Positions 8,917-19,033 are shown, numbered from the stretch's first letter. The stretch: DNA of 64,000 nt from Shewanella corallii (GCF_023349125.1 NZ_JAKIKT010000005.1:248001-312000); one strand, 5' to 3'. Notes: a model not told the origin generated them from the sequence alone. Program-made: numbers and translations.

Positions 8917-8918
8917 AT

Positions 8919-8995
<77 letters not shown>

Positions 8996-9027
8996 ACTGT
9001 TATCAGTTTTGCTTCTTGATAGGGAAG

Positions 9028-9123
9028 TGGTTGCGAGAGCCAGATTTGATGAAAAGCCGACGACCTTCGATTCTTTATGAAAAGAGTTGAGCCCGACGAG
9101 CTACCATGCTGCTCCATCCCGCG
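9028..9123 (-). pseudogene. enlarged fMet-tRNA-like element, copy 1 (96 nt)
   Basis: Matches tRNA-fMet over the acceptor stem, D arm and CCA, but is 19 nt longer. There are 13 extra bases in the anticodon arm (the 6 bases on the plus strand between TTCG and GAGCCC become 19) and 6 extra in the T loop. The acceptor stem still pairs (with a G-U) and CCA is present. Both insertions contain CTTTTCA as transcribed. The normal CAT loop is lost; a small hairpin TCTTT-TCAT-AAAGA can form instead. Most likely a tRNA pseudogene, but stem preservation leaves room for a structured RNA. Confidence 0.75.
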
Positions 9124-9162
9124 TCCGAATTGTTTATCAGTTTTACTTCGTCATAAGGAAGT

Positions 9163-9239
9163 TGGTACACCCGAGTGGACTCGAACCACCGACCCCTACC
9201 ATGTCAAGGTAGTGCTCTAACCAGCTGAGCTACGGGTGT
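9163..9239 (-). tRNA. tRNA-Val (GAC), copy 2
   Basis: 77 nt, CCA encoded, same sequence as copy 1. It lies exactly 323 bp from copy 1, part of a tandem duplication. Confidence 0.95.
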
Positions 9240-9241
9240 AT

Positions 9242-9318
<77 letters not shown>

Positions 9319-9350
9319 ACTGTTATCAGTTTTACTTCTTGATAGGGAAG

Positions 9351-9446
9351 TGGTTGCGAGAGCCAGATTTGATGAAAAGCCGACGACCTTCGATTCTTTA
9401 TAAAAAGAGTTGAGCCCGACGAGCTACCATGCTGCTCCACCCCGCG
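9351..9446 (-). pseudogene. enlarged fMet-tRNA-like element, copy 2 (96 nt)
   Basis: Same 96-nt design as the element at 9028-9123, with the same two insertions. I see a difference in the anticodon insert (TTTATAAAAAGAG versus TTTATGAAAAGAG on the plus strand) and one at acceptor position 7. It is the 323-bp tandem copy of the first. The plus-strand A here removes the CAT triplet from the mini-hairpin loop, which argues against a role as a methionine tRNA. Confidence 0.75.
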
Positions 9447-9500
9447 TCCGAATTGTATTATCAGTTTTACTTCATCATAAGGAAGCTCTTCAAAAGAGAG

Positions 9501-9577
9501 TGGTACACCCGAGTGGACTCGAACCACCGACCCCTACCATGTCAAGGTAGTGCTCTAACCAGCTGAGCTACGGGTGT
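9501..9577 (-). tRNA. tRNA-Val (GAC), copy 3
   Basis: 77 nt, CCA encoded, same sequence as copies 1 and 2. It is preceded (at 9486-9500) by the same small CTCTT / AAGAG hairpin spacer found before copy 1. Confidence 0.95.
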
Positions 9578-9582
9578 ATATT

Positions 9583-9640
9583 TTGCGGGAGTAGGGCATT
9601 AGACCTTCGCCTGCGGTTAATAAGAGTTGAGCCCGAAGAC
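9583..9640 (-). pseudogene. decayed remnant of a third enlarged fMet-like element
   Basis: Keeps three short blocks of the 96-nt elements in order on the plus strand: TTGCGGGAG (acceptor side), GACCTTCG (variable region/anticodon side) and AAGAGTTGAGCCCGA, which includes the tail of the anticodon insertion. The rest is scrambled and the 5' acceptor strand is gone. It shows the insertion-bearing form is older than the 323-bp duplication. Confidence 0.5.
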
Positions 9641-9662
9641 CTGTTTCTCATCAACTAGAATT

Positions 9663-9739
<77 letters not shown>

Positions 9740-9795
9740 TCCGAATTATCGTTGTCAGTGTTACGTTTTGTGACGCTGCCCTGACGACGGACGCT

Positions 9796-9825
9796 ATATT
9801 AAGTGGGTTGCGCTTGATTGTGCAA
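9796..9825 (-). promoter_or_regulatory. promoter of the tRNA array
   Basis: On the minus strand TTGCAC (9820-9825), an 18-bp spacer and TAATAT (9796-9801), followed by a GC-rich discriminator (AGCGTCCG). This is the layout of stringently controlled stable-RNA promoters. It lies 57 bp upstream of the first tRNA. Confidence 0.65.
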
Positions 9826-9897
9826 GCAAAAAAATGAAATTCGCCATCGACTGACCGAATGCTGAGCAACTTGCCCATGCATTCGGCAACTTGATGA

Positions 9898-11274
9898 TTA
9901 ATGAGGCACTGTGTCCTGGATAACATCCAGAACAATCTGGTTTTTCTGAATATATCTTAGTCGGAAAGCAAACATAATCGCCGCTGATGTCAGGCCAGAG
10001 ATAAAGCCAATCCAGAAACCCGCCGCGCCCATTGGTTCAACAATCCAATTGGTGTACGCCAATATGTAACCCAGTCCAAGACCGATTGGCCAATAGGAGA
10101 TCAAGGTAATAAAGAAGGCACTGCGGGTGTCTTTATATCCACGCAGGGCTCCGGCTGCCACTACCTGAATGGAGTCTGACAGTTGATAAAGTGCGGCAAG
10201 CAGCATAAGCGACCCCGCCAGTGTCACGACTTCCGGGTTGCCGTTATACAGCATGGCAATATCATGACGCAGCAATATGGTAAGCACTGCCGTCACCATC
10301 GCCAGAGAGAAAGAGAGCCCCAGTCCCACTTTAGTGACTTTGGCTGCAATTTCCCATTGATCCCGACCCAGGTAATAGCCCACGCGAATCGATACTGCGA
10401 TACCGATGGAAAGCGGCAACATAAATACGATGGATGAGAAGTTCAGTGCAATCTGGTGACCCGCCACCACAATTGAGCCTAATGGTGCCAACAAGAGTGC
10501 AATCACCGCAAACAGACTCACTTCAAAGAAGAGTGACATGGCAACTGGAAGACCGAGCTTTGCCATGTCCCACATGGTCTTGGCATGGGGCTTAAAAAAT
10601 TGCTCGAACAAAGCAATCTCGCTGAACCTCTTATGGAAGCGGATATAAACGGCCATAGAAAGGAACATGGCCCAGAACACCAGCGCAGTTGCAACCCCAC
10701 AACCGGCACCGCCCATAGCTGGCATACCAAAATGGCCATAGATAAGGATATAGTTGGCGGGAATGTTTACCGCCAGGCCAACGAACCCAATGATCATGGT
10801 GGGCAGGGTATAGGAGATGCCTTCAGCACAGCCGCGCAGCACTTGATACAACACAAATGCCGGGGCGCCCCACATGATGCCATTGATATAGCCCAGAGTG
10901 AGCTGATGCAATTTGGGTTCAAGCTCCATAAATTGCAGGATGAAGTTCGCACTGCTTAAAAACAGAATCACACCGATACTGCCGATTATGGCAATATAAG
11001 CAGCCTGTTGGGCCAAAGGGGCGATAGCTTTCGGATTATTGGCGCCGTGATGGTGAGCAAACATTGGCGTAAAGGCCATCAACAGCCCCTGGACAAACAG
11101 GATTGCCGGCAACCAAAGGCTGGTACCAACGGCAACGGCGGCCATATCAACAGCGCTGACCCGGCCTGCCATCACAGTGTCGATAAAGCCCATCATAGTC
11201 TGAGTGACCTGGGCAATAAGCACTGGCAACGCCAGTTGGATCAATCGTTTGGCCTGAAAGCCCGTATGATTCAT
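9898..11274 (-). CDS. norM: MATE-family multidrug efflux pump (NorM/MdtK)
   Basis: 458 residues, all hydrophobic-helical with the length and twelve-helix pattern of MATE carriers. The N-terminus (LALPVLIAQVTQTMMGFIDT then VMAGRVSAVDMAAVAVG) is the typical MatE opening, repeated in the second half (about 235-450). The family exports cationic drugs and fluoroquinolones in exchange for Na+ or H+ across the inner membrane. Its start is only 29 bp from the divergent ribE start, the same pairing as mdtK/ribC in E. coli, which supports orthology. Substrate range cannot be read from sequence. Confidence 0.92.
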   Translation of the reverse strand: MNHTGFQAKRLIQLALPVLIAQVTQTMMGFIDTVMAGRVSAVDMAAVAVGTSLWLPAILFVQGLLMAFTPMFAHHHGANNPKAIAPLAQQAAYIAIIGSIGVILFLSSANFILQFMELEPKLHQLTLGYINGIMWGAPAFVLYQVLRGCAEGISYTLPTMIIGFVGLAVNIPANYILIYGHFGMPAMGGAGCGVATALVFWAMFLSMAVYIRFHKRFSEIALFEQFFKPHAKTMWDMAKLGLPVAMSLFFEVSLFAVIALLLAPLGSIVVAGHQIALNFSSIVFMLPLSIGIAVSIRVGYYLGRDQWEIAAKVTKVGLGLSFSLAMVTAVLTILLRHDIAMLYNGNPEVVTLAGSLMLLAALYQLSDSIQVVAAGALRGYKDTRSAFFITLISYWPIGLGLGYILAYTNWIVEPMGAAGFWIGFISGLTSAAIMFAFRLRYIQKNQIVLDVIQDTVPH

Positions 11275-11303
11275 GGAAAAACCTATAAAAAAGCGAGTGG
11301 AAA

Positions 11304-11921
11304 ATGTTTACTGGTATTGTACAAGCCACCTGTGAAGTGACTGCGATTCAAAAAAATGATGGATTCCACACCCTGGAAGTGGCCATTCCTGCCGCGTTAT
11401 GCGAAGGCCTGACGACGGGCGCAAGTGTCGCAAATAATGGTGTGTGTCTGACAGTCACACAGATCGCGAATGATAGGGTGTTTTTTGACGTAATGGAAGA
11501 GACCCTTAAGTTGACTAACTTGTCAGATTTACAAACTGGAAGCTGGGTCAATATCGAGCGTTCTTTGACCTTCGGCAGCGAAATTGGTGGACACATTTTA
11601 TCGGGCCATATTCATACCACTGCTGAAGTGGTTGAGGTCAGTGATACCGACGAACATTACGATGTCAGAGTCAAGGTTGAACCAAGCTGGATGCGATACA
11701 TACTCTATAAAGGTTTTGTAGGCATTAATGGTTGCAGTCTGACCGTGGGAAAGGTTGATGAAACCAGCTTTTGGCTACATTTGATTCCAGAGACATTGAA
11801 GCTGACTAACCTGAAAGCCGCCACGGTTGGCAGCCGTATTAATATAGAAATAGACAGTCAAACTCAGGCTATTGTTGATACTGTTGAAAGAGTCCTCGCC
11901 GCCAGGTTTGCGGGTCAATAA
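11304..11921 (+). CDS. ribE: riboflavin synthase alpha subunit
   Basis: 205 residues. It makes riboflavin by dismutation of two 6,7-dimethyl-8-ribityllumazine molecules. The invariant start MFTGIVQ is present, and the protein is two tandem lumazine-binding domains (about 1-96 and 97-195); the second repeats the first's NGxxLTV pattern (NNGVCLTVTQ and NGCSLTVGKV). GAGTGGA before the ATG serves as ribosome-binding site. The 29-bp gap to norM leaves no room for an FMN riboswitch. The 3' end overlaps the convergent miniprotein gene by 7 bp. Confidence 0.96.
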   Translation: MFTGIVQATCEVTAIQKNDGFHTLEVAIPAALCEGLTTGASVANNGVCLTVTQIANDRVFFDVMEETLKLTNLSDLQTGSWVNIERSLTFGSEIGGHILSGHIHTTAEVVEVSDTDEHYDVRVKVEPSWMRYILYKGFVGINGCSLTVGKVDETSFWLHLIPETLKLTNLKAATVGSRINIEIDSQTQAIVDTVERVLAARFAGQ

Positions 11922-12115
11922 TACTGTTCGTCATCCGCGTCTACATGAACTTCAATTTTTTTGTGGAGCTCATCGACATGCAACCTCAAATGTATGGGGT
12001 TGCAGCACACGCGGCAATCTTCAAAGTACTCCTGATCACCATTGCTGCCATCTATATCTATATGCTGATGATGCCCACAGTGTGGGCAATGAATAGTGTT
12101 GGATTTGAGCTTCAT
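11915..12115 (-). CDS. CPXCG-motif cysteine-rich small protein
   Basis: 66 residues. Two zinc-ribbon knuckles, CPHCG (Cys10, Cys13) and CRVC (Cys34, Cys37), with many acidic and histidine residues and an acidic C-terminus (DADDEQYY). This matches the widespread small family annotated only by its CPXCG motif; function unknown, probably metal binding. The start at 12115 overlaps the upstream SDR stop (TAATG), so the two are translationally coupled. An in-frame extension upstream reads through the SDR gene and is not real. Confidence 0.85.
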   Translation of the reverse strand: MKLKSNTIHCPHCGHHQHIDIDGSNGDQEYFEDCRVCCNPIHLRLHVDELHKKIEVHVDADDEQYY

Positions 12116-12858
12116 TACTCGGCTCCCAAATAGCCTGTGGCACTGCGGCCACCATCTACCGCGATGACCTGGCCTGATATATAGGGAGCCTGTGCCAAAA
12201 ACACAGCCAATTGAGCAATGTCCCCGCTCTGGCCACAGCGGCCGAGAGGAATATGGGCGGTGACTGCTTGCTGCTTCTGGTCGCTGCTGCCGTGAGGCCA
12301 AATGATCGCACCCGGAGCAATCCCATTCACCCTGACATCAGGCGCCATCTCCAGTGCCAGTGAACGGGTTGCCATCTCCAATCCTGCCTTAGCAACAGAG
12401 TAGAGTCCATAATCCTTTAAGGGTCGTTGGCCGTGAATATCAACAAGGTTTAGAACGCTGCCCTGGCTTCGCGCCAGCATCTTGCCCAGTTCCCGGGATA
12501 AAAAGTAGGGCGCCAGCAGGTTCGTCTGTAACATGGCCTGGGCATCGCTCATGGTGACGGAAGCTAAGGGCATCGGCTTGAAAACGGAGGCATTATTGAC
12601 CAGCACTGTCAGCGACGGCAGTGTCGCTTTGACCTCATCGGCTAACTTCAGAATGTCCTGTTCACAGCTCAGATCCGCATGAAACCCTTGTGCTGAGCCA
12701 CACCTTATTAGGTTGAAACTATCAACCAAAGCCTGAGCCTCACCCTTTGAGTGTAAATAGTGGATAGCCACATTAAACCCTGCCTGATGAAACTGCCTGG
12801 CGATTTCGGCCCCCACACGTTTGGCTCCACCTGTGATAAGTACCCAGGGTTCTTCCAT
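12115..12858 (-). CDS. SDR oxidoreductase, pteridine reductase-like (FolM/PTR type)
   Basis: 247 residues. The nucleotide-binding loop is TGGAKRVG (9-16). The Arg in place of a Gly (TGxxxRxG) is the mark of pteridine reductases that prefer NADPH. Catalytic Tyr-x-x-x-Lys is YSVAK, and NNAS is also present. Homologues reduce dihydrobiopterin or dihydromonapterin. Coupled to the CPXCG protein gene downstream. Whether the substrate is a pterin or folate is inferred only from the loop and overall match. Confidence 0.8.
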   Translation of the reverse strand: MEEPWVLITGGAKRVGAEIARQFHQAGFNVAIHYLHSKGEAQALVDSFNLIRCGSAQGFHADLSCEQDILKLADEVKATLPSLTVLVNNASVFKPMPLASVTMSDAQAMLQTNLLAPYFLSRELGKMLARSQGSVLNLVDIHGQRPLKDYGLYSVAKAGLEMATRSLALEMAPDVRVNGIAPGAIIWPHGSSDQKQQAVTAHIPLGRCGQSGDIAQLAVFLAQAPYISGQVIAVDGGRSATGYLGAE

Positions 12859-13062
12859 GTCGATTCCTTTATAGTGATGTTTCAGTTGGAGCTAAGCATA
12901 GCTTGTTGTTGTGCACACAATGTGGCGGATCGCTGCCTGAAACTCAAGAGATTACCTGCAAACCTGCGAGCCTGAATCTTAAAGCCAAACCTCAACATTT
13001 ACAGGGGCAAAGGAGAGGGCAGCAGGTTGCTCCGCTAGTGGGTTTCACGTACACTCCCATCC

Positions 13063-13115
13063 CTGCATCCGGAAATGTAGAACTCCGTACTGTTCTGTCG
13101 CCGGGATGCAACTTT
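13063..13115 (+). promoter_or_regulatory. structured thrS leader, possible ThrRS translational operator
   Basis: An outer stem pairs TGCATCC (13064-13070) with GGATGCA (13104-13110). Nested inside, AGAAC (13079-13083) pairs with GTTCT (13092-13096) around the 8-nt loop TCCGTACT. The loop contains CGT, the RNA form of which is a tRNA-Thr anticodon. E. coli thrS is autoregulated by a leader hairpin that mimics the tRNA-Thr anticodon arm, so this may be the equivalent. A pyrimidine-rich stretch follows. The 320-bp gap 12859-13178 contains no gene I accept. Confidence 0.4.
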
Positions 13116-13178
13116 CTTCTTTTATTTTTATCACCAAGTGGCCCTGCGTATGGGTCACCACTGGAATAAGGATTTTAC

Positions 13179-15107
13179 ATGCCTGTAATTACTCTTCCTG
13201 ACGGCAGCAAACGCGAATTTGACCGTCCAGTTTCCACTCTTGATGTTGCAGCCGATATTGGCCCTGGTCTGGCAAAAGCCTGTATCGCCGGTCGTGTTAA
13301 CGGTGAGCTGAAAGACGCCTGTGACCTGATCGAACAGGACAGCGAATTGTCTATCATCACCGCCAAGGATGCCGAGGGTCTTGAGATCCTGCGTCACTCA
13401 TGCGCCCACCTGCTGGGTCATGCCATCAAGCAACTGTGGCCAGAAACCAAAATGGCTATTGGTCCTGTGATCGACAACGGCTTCTATTATGACGTTGACC
13501 TGGAGCAAAAGCTGACCCAGGAAGATCTGGACAAGCTGGAAAAGCGCATGCAGGAGCTGGCCAAGACTCACTACAACGTGGTGAAGCGTGTGGTGAGCTG
13601 GCAGGAAGCCCGCGATGCATTTGAAGCACGCGGTGAAACCTACAAGATGGAAATTCTGGATGAAAACATTGGCCGCGATGAAACTCCGGCTCTGTATCAT
13701 CACGAAGAGTACACTGACATGTGTCGTGGCCCGCACGTTCCAAACATGCGTTTCTGCGAACACTTTAAACTGATGAATGTTGCCGGTGCCTACTGGCGCG
13801 GTAACTCAGACAACAAGATGCTGCAGCGTATCTATGGTACTGCCTGGGGTGACAAGAAAGCCCTGAAAGCGCACATTGTTCGTCTGGAAGAAGCTGCCAA
13901 GCGTGACCATCGTAAGATTGGTAAGCAGCTGGATCTGTACCATATGCAGGAAGAAGCGCCTGGTATGGTGTTCTGGCACAACAATGGTTGGAGCCTGTTC
14001 CTGGAGCTTGAGCGTTTCGTTCGTCAGAAGCTGGGTAACTACGATTACCAGGAAGTAAAAGGTCCACTGATGATGGACCGCGTGCTGTGGGAACGCAGTG
14101 GTCACTGGGACAAGTACTCTGAGGCCATGTTCACTACCAGCAGCGAAAACCGTGAGTATGCTATTAAGCCAATGAACTGTCCAGGTCATGTTCAGATCTT
14201 TAACCAGGGCTTGAAATCTTACCGTGACCTGCCATTGCGTATGGCTGAGTTCGGTTGCTGTCACCGTAATGAGCCTTCTGGCTCCCTGCACGGTCTGATG
14301 CGTGTGCGTGGCTTTACTCAGGATGATGCTCATATCTTCTGTACTGAAGAGCAGGTTCAGGCTGAGGTAAGCAGCTGTATCAAGATGGTATATGACACTT
14401 ACGCGACTTTCGGTTTCGAAAACATCGTGGTGAAGCTGTCTACCCGTCCAGAAAAGCGTATCGGTGACGATGCAATGTGGGACCGTGCTGAAGAAGCTTT
14501 GAAAGAAGCACTGCGCAGCAATGGTATCGAATTTGAGGTTCTGCCGGGTGAAGGTGCCTTCTACGGTCCGAAAATCGAATTTACTTTGCATGATTGTCTT
14601 GACCGTGCGTGGCAATGTGGTACCGTGCAGCTCGACTATGCACTACCGGGTCGTTTGGGTGCGACTTATGTGGCTGAAGATAACAGCCGTCAAACCCCTG
14701 TGATGATTCACCGTGCAATTTTGGGCTCCCTGGAGCGCTTCCTCGGTATTCTTATTGAAGAATATGCAGGTAAATTCCCTGTTTGGTTGGCGCCAATGCA
14801 GGCTGTTGTCATGAATATCACTGACAAACAGGCGGATTATGTTGAAGAAGTCGTCAAATCCTTCAAAGAACAAGGCATTCGTGCATCTTCGGACTTGAGG
14901 AACGAGAAGATTGGCTTTAAAATACGCGAGCACACTTTGAAGCGTGTACCATTCCTGCTTGTTGTAGGCGATCAGGAAATGGAAAATCAGGAAGTAGCGG
15001 TGCGAACCCGTGATGGTGTTGACCTGGGTAAATTCAAGATCGAAGCATTTGCCGACATGGTCAAGAAACAAATTTCGCTCCGTAGTCTCAATCTGTTGGA
15101 GGAATAG
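13179..15107 (+). CDS. thrS: threonine--tRNA ligase
   Basis: 642 residues, as in E. coli. N-terminal TGS domain (about 1-61), editing domain with the HSCAHLLGH motif near residues 68-76, and class II catalytic core: zinc ligands in MNCPGH (Cys), DAHIFC (His) and the late [11 protein letters not shown] (motif 3), with motif 2 at [20 protein letters not shown]. The C-terminal anticodon-binding domain begins near residue 535. It charges tRNA-Thr and hydrolyses mischarged Ser. infC follows after 3 bp with its Shine-Dalgarno inside the end of thrS, so the two are probably co-transcribed as in enterobacteria. Confidence 0.98.
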   Translation: MPVITLPDGSKREFDRPVSTLDVAADIGPGLAKACIAGRVNGELKDACDLIEQDSELSIITAKDAEGLEILRHSCAHLLGHAIKQLWPETKMAIGPVIDNGFYYDVDLEQKLTQEDLDKLEKRMQELAKTHYNVVKRVVSWQEARDAFEARGETYKMEILDENIGRDETPALYHHEEYTDMCRGPHVPNMRFCEHFKLMNVAGAYWRGNSDNKMLQRIYGTAWGDKKALKAHIVRLEEAAKRDHRKIGKQLDLYHMQEEAPGMVFWHNNGWSLFLELERFVRQKLGNYDYQEVKGPLMMDRVLWERSGHWDKYSEAMFTTSSENREYAIKPMNCPGHVQIFNQGLKSYRDLPLRMAEFGCCHRNEPSGSLHGLMRVRGFTQDDAHIFCTEEQVQAEVSSCIKMVYDTYATFGFENIVVKLSTRPEKRIGDDAMWDRAEEALKEALRSNGIEFEVLPGEGAFYGPKIEFTLHDCLDRAWQCGTVQLDYALPGRLGATYVAEDNSRQTPVMIHRAILGSLERFLGILIEEYAGKFPVWLAPMQAVVMNITDKQADYVEEVVKSFKEQGIRASSDLRNEKIGFKIREHTLKRVPFLLVVGDQEMENQEVAVRTRDGVDLGKFKIEAFADMVKKQISLRSLNLLEE

Positions 15108-15110
15108 GTC

Positions 15111-15650
15111 ATAAAGATCAAAAAAGCAGGGCGTCAGGCTGCCCCAAACCGTATCAACGATGAAATCACTGGTGTACCAGAGGTTCGTTTAAACGGCGTC
15201 GATGGCGAGCAAATCGGTATCGTAAGCATTCGTGAAGCTCAGAACACGGCTGATGAAGCCGGTCTGGATCTGGTAGAAATCAGCCCGAATGCAGAACCGC
15301 CAGTCTGTCGCATTATGGACTACGGAAAGTATCTGTTCGACAAAGCTAAAGCAGCTAAAGAGCAGAAGAAAAAGCAAAAGCAGATTCAGGTTAAGGAAGT
15401 TAAATTCCGTCCTGGAACTGACGAAAACGACTATCAGGTAAAACTACGCAACCTGATACGTTTTCTGGAAGACGGAGACAAAGCGAAAATTACGTTGCGT
15501 TTCCGCGGCCGGGAAATGGCTCACCAGAACCTGGGTATGGATCTTCTGAACCGTATCAAGGCTGACCTGGAAGAGCTGGCAGTTGTGGAATCCTTCCCGA
15601 AAATGGAAGGTCGCCAGGCTGTAATGGTTCTCGCGCCTAAAAAGAAATAG
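15111..15650 (+). CDS. infC: translation initiation factor IF-3, starting on AUA
   Basis: 179 residues (E. coli 180). There is no ATG at the true start: the frame is open from ATA at 15111, with GGAGGAA seven bases upstream, inside the thrS end. The ATG at 15315 is internal (MDYGKY) and would cut off the N-terminal domain. IF-3 genes characteristically use rare AUU/AUA/AUC starts, because IF-3 rejects non-AUG starts and so represses its own synthesis. The N-terminal domain with NRINDEI and [16 protein letters not shown], and the C-terminal domain with [13 protein letters not shown] and FRGREMAHQ, are intact. An ATC at 15117 is an alternative start. Confidence 0.93.
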   Translation: MKIKKAGRQAAPNRINDEITGVPEVRLNGVDGEQIGIVSIREAQNTADEAGLDLVEISPNAEPPVCRIMDYGKYLFDKAKAAKEQKKKQKQIQVKEVKFRPGTDENDYQVKLRNLIRFLEDGDKAKITLRFRGREMAHQNLGMDLLNRIKADLEELAVVESFPKMEGRQAVMVLAPKKK

Positions 15651-15668
15651 TAGGGCAACCTTCAAAGT

Positions 15669-15700
15669 AAAAGGGGGTTGACTGAGGTCAACCCCCTTTT
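15669..15700 (+). terminator. terminator or attenuator between infC and rpmI
   Basis: Strong hairpin GGGGGTTGAC / GTCAACCCCC (15673-15682 and 15687-15696) with loop TGAG and a T4 tail. In enterobacteria L20 binds this interval to repress rpmI-rplT, so this may be a regulated partial terminator. Confidence 0.8.
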
Positions 15701-15742
15701 CGCCTTACGTTTTATTAATCATCCCAATGCGGAGTTTTAGAT

Positions 15743-15937
15743 ATGCCTAAAATGAAGACCGACAAGGGTGTTGCTAAGCGTTTTAAGAAAACCGCTAATG
15801 GTTTCAAGCGCAAGCAAGCCAACCTGCGTCACATCCTGACCAAGAAGAGCACCAAGCGTAAGCGTCACCTGCGTGCTAAATGTCAAGTAGCTAAAGCTGA
15901 TGTGCCAGCAATCGCACGTCAACTGCCATACGCTTAA
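15743..15937 (+). CDS. rpmI: 50S ribosomal protein L35
   Basis: 64 residues, highly basic, with the family start [20 protein letters not shown] and [12 protein letters not shown] late-assembly large-subunit protein. rplT follows after 17 bp, the universal order infC-rpmI-rplT. Confidence 0.97.
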   Translation: MPKMKTDKGVAKRFKKTANGFKRKQANLRHILTKKSTKRKRHLRAKCQVAKADVPAIARQLPYA

Positions 15938-15954
15938 TTTGAGGAGATAGAAAG

Positions 15955-16314
15955 ATGCCAAGAGTTAAGCGTGGTGTAACCGCTCGTGCTCGTCACAAGA
16001 AAGTTCTGAAACTTGCTAAAGGTTATTATGGCGCTCGTAGCCGTACTTTCCGCGTTGCTGTTCAGGCAGTAACTAAAGCTGGTCAATATGCTTACCGTGA
16101 CCGTCGCCAGAAGAAACGTCAATTCCGTCAACTGTGGATTGCTCGTATCAACGCGGCTTCTCGTCAGAATGGTCTGTCTTACAGCCGTTTCATCAACGGT
16201 CTGAAGAAGGCGTCAATCGAAATCGATCGTAAGATTTTGGCTGACATCGCTGTATTCGACAAAGTAGTTTTCGCTACTCTGGTTGAAAAGGCAAAAGAAG
16301 CTCTGGCTAAGTAA
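15955..16314 (+). CDS. rplT: 50S ribosomal protein L20
   Basis: 119 residues, basic, starting [16 protein letters not shown]. It binds 23S rRNA early in assembly and in E. coli represses its own operon through the infC-rpmI leader. GAGGAGA precedes the ATG. Ends at a strong terminator. Confidence 0.98.
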   Translation: MPRVKRGVTARARHKKVLKLAKGYYGARSRTFRVAVQAVTKAGQYAYRDRRQKKRQFRQLWIARINAASRQNGLSYSRFINGLKKASIEIDRKILADIAVFDKVVFATLVEKAKEALAK

Positions 16315-16332
16315 TTAGTCGTTGATTCTGTT

Positions 16333-16359
16333 AAAAAGGGACCTTCTGGTCCCTTTTTT
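16333..16359 (+). terminator. rho-independent terminator of rpmI-rplT
   Basis: Stem AAAAAGGGACC with GGTCCC and T6, loop TTCT, 18 bp after the rplT stop. Confidence 0.9.
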
Positions 16360-16487
16360 CGTTCTGGCGTAAGTTGTGTAGATGCCCCCACGATATTCCT
16401 CAAGCCGTTATTCCCATCATCAAGCTCAACCTCCCGAACTGAGCATTCCCTATAGACCAACTTTCCTCAAACCCCTGGCTGTTTTCC

Positions 16488-16730
16488 TTAGAATGTCAGT
16501 GGGTGGCAGGTCTTAATTGCTACCCAGGTCTTGCCCGTACCGCCCGGGCTGTGGTGAGACAATTTGGGCCAATGGCTGTCCATGTATTGCCTGACTGAGA
16601 GGCGCTTCGCTTGCTGTAATTGAGTGGCGATATTATCTGAGCAGATTCTCTGCCTTAGCTCATTATCCTTGCCAGGATGCCTACTCTCCGATTGATAGAG
16701 GGGAGGGGGAGGAGCGAAGACTTGGCAAAT
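16488..16730 (-). other. unexplained open, coding-like stretch between rplT and trxB
   Basis: The gap 16360-16737 has no recognised gene. On the minus strand one frame stays open for 80 codons, from a TAA at 16731-16733 to a TAA at 16488-16490, and reads like protein (contains RQYMDSHWPKLSHHS and GGTGKTWVAIKTCHPL). It has no good start codon; the only ATG is internal at 16583 (31 codons) without a ribosome-binding site. The sequence is GC-richer than the surrounding spacer. It may be a gene relic or a dispersed intergenic repeat. I do not recognise the protein. Confidence 0.3.
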
Positions 16731-16737
16731 TTAACAA

Positions 16738-16764
16738 ATAAAAAAGCAGCCCGGAGGCTGCCTT
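16738..16764 (-). terminator. rho-independent terminator of trxB
   Basis: Minus strand: stem GCAGCC / GGCTGC (16746-16751 and 16756-16761) with loop TCCG and a T6 tail. Confidence 0.85.
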
Positions 16765-16783
16765 TTGTTGTCTCTTTTGCAGG

Positions 16784-17749
<966 letters not shown>

Positions 17750-17818
17750 TTAAATAAATTGCGCCGATTGTAGGGAATTTAGCACCCGGGGTAAAGCTAA
17801 CTCCCCGATTGCTTCAAT

Positions 17819-17841
17819 CGAAAAAGGGAGCCGCAGCTCCC
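17819..17841 (-). terminator. rho-independent terminator of ald
   Basis: Minus strand: GGGAGC / GCTCCC stem (17826-17831, 17836-17841), loop TGCG, T5 tail. It sits 20 bp after the ald stop. Confidence 0.85.
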
Positions 17842-17860
17842 TTGATTCTTAAACCAAACT

Positions 17861-18973
17861 TTACAGCAGGTTAGTTGGATCTACAAAGGCCATGTTATGT
17901 GTCTCAGCGACCTCTTTACAGGTAATCTTTCCATGCATCACGTTCAGGCCATTCAACAGGTGCTTGTCAGCAAGCAGTGCCTGCTTATAACCTTTCTCCG
18001 CCAGTCTGATGATGTAGGGCAGGGTAACGTTGTTTAACGCAAAGGTTGAGGTGCGGGCTACCGCGCCTGGCATGTTGGCTACACAATAGTGGACAACATC
18101 ATCGACGATATAAGTCGGCTCCTGGTGAGTCGTTGCCTTGGAGGTTTCAATACAACCGCCCTGATCAATCGCAACATCTACGATGGCGCTGCCTGGCTTC
18201 ATGCGAGAGATCATATCGGCGGTTACCAGCTTGGGCGCTGCAGCGCCAGGGATCAGTACACCACCAACAACCAGATCTGCTTCCATTACGTGACGCTCAA
18301 TGGCATCGGCCGTAGAGTAGATAGCCTTTACGCTGGAGCCAAACTGAACATTCAAACGACGCAGGGCATCAACGCTGCGGTCCAGTACAACCACATCTGC
18401 GCCCATACCTACAGCCATTTGTGCGGCATTGGTACCGACCATGCCGCCGCCGATAATCACAACTTTAGCAGGCTCAACACCGGGTACGCCACCAAGCAAC
18501 ATGCCGCTGCCGCCTTTGGATTTTTCCAGTGCCATGGCACCGGCCTGAATAGACATACGGCCGGCAACTTCAGACATAGGTGCCAGCAATGGCAGGCCTC
18601 CACGGTCATCGGTTACTGTTTCATAGGCGATACATACCGCGCCGGAGGCGATAAGTTCTTCTGTTTGTGGGAGGTCTGGAGCAAGGTGGAGGTAAGTAAA
18701 GAGAATTTGGTCTTGTTTGAGCATGGCGCGCTCAACTGCCTGGGGCTCTTTCACTTTAACGATCATATCAGCAGCATCGAACACTGCTTTGGCGGTTTGA
18801 AGTATCTCGGCACCGGCGTCGATGTAATCCTGATCTGTAAATCCGATTCCCATCCCTGCCTGGGTCTCTACCAAGACATTATGCCCCTTTAAGGTGAGCT
18901 CGCGAACACTGGCTGGCACCATGCCTACACGGTATTCGTGGTTCTTAATTTCCTTGGGTACACCAATAATCAT
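17861..18973 (-). CDS. ald: alanine dehydrogenase
   Basis: 370 residues from the ATG at 18973 ([17 protein letters not shown]), the usual length; an in-frame start 12 codons upstream lacks support, while AGAGG lies before 18973. It interconverts L-alanine and pyruvate plus ammonia with NAD. Seen: the N-terminal substrate region with KEIK and RVG, the catalytic His region FTYLHLAPD (about 90-98), and the Rossmann loop [20 protein letters not shown] (about 174-193). It is divergent from lrp; Lrp-type regulators commonly control alanine dehydrogenase genes, so regulation by the neighbour is plausible. Confidence 0.96.
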   Translation of the reverse strand: MIIGVPKEIKNHEYRVGMVPASVRELTLKGHNVLVETQAGMGIGFTDQDYIDAGAEILQTAKAVFDAADMIVKVKEPQAVERAMLKQDQILFTYLHLAPDLPQTEELIASGAVCIAYETVTDDRGGLPLLAPMSEVAGRMSIQAGAMALEKSKGGSGMLLGGVPGVEPAKVVIIGGGMVGTNAAQMAVGMGADVVVLDRSVDALRRLNVQFGSSVKAIYSTADAIERHVMEADLVVGGVLIPGAAAPKLVTADMISRMKPGSAIVDVAIDQGGCIETSKATTHQEPTYIVDDVVHYCVANMPGAVARTSTFALNNVTLPYIIRLAEKGYKQALLADKHLLNGLNVMHGKITCKEVAETHNMAFVDPTNLL

Positions 18974-19033
18974 CTTTGAGCCTCTTCTGATAAAAAACCC
19001 ATTTTTCATAGGTATATTTGTTATTTTATGCTT

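Noticed and set aside
9028..9123. Intron in an initiator tRNA
   Set aside because: The 13-nt anticodon-arm insertion is far too short for a group I intron, and bulge-helix-bulge introns are archaeal; a second insertion in the T loop also argues against splicing.
11275..11303. FMN riboswitch before ribE
   Set aside because: Only 29 bp separate the divergent starts, too short for the element.
12903..13169. 88-codon frame upstream of thrS starting with a CTQCG-like motif
   Set aside because: Only one CxxC knuckle, no ribosome-binding site, and it spans the structured thrS leader; treated as leader RNA.
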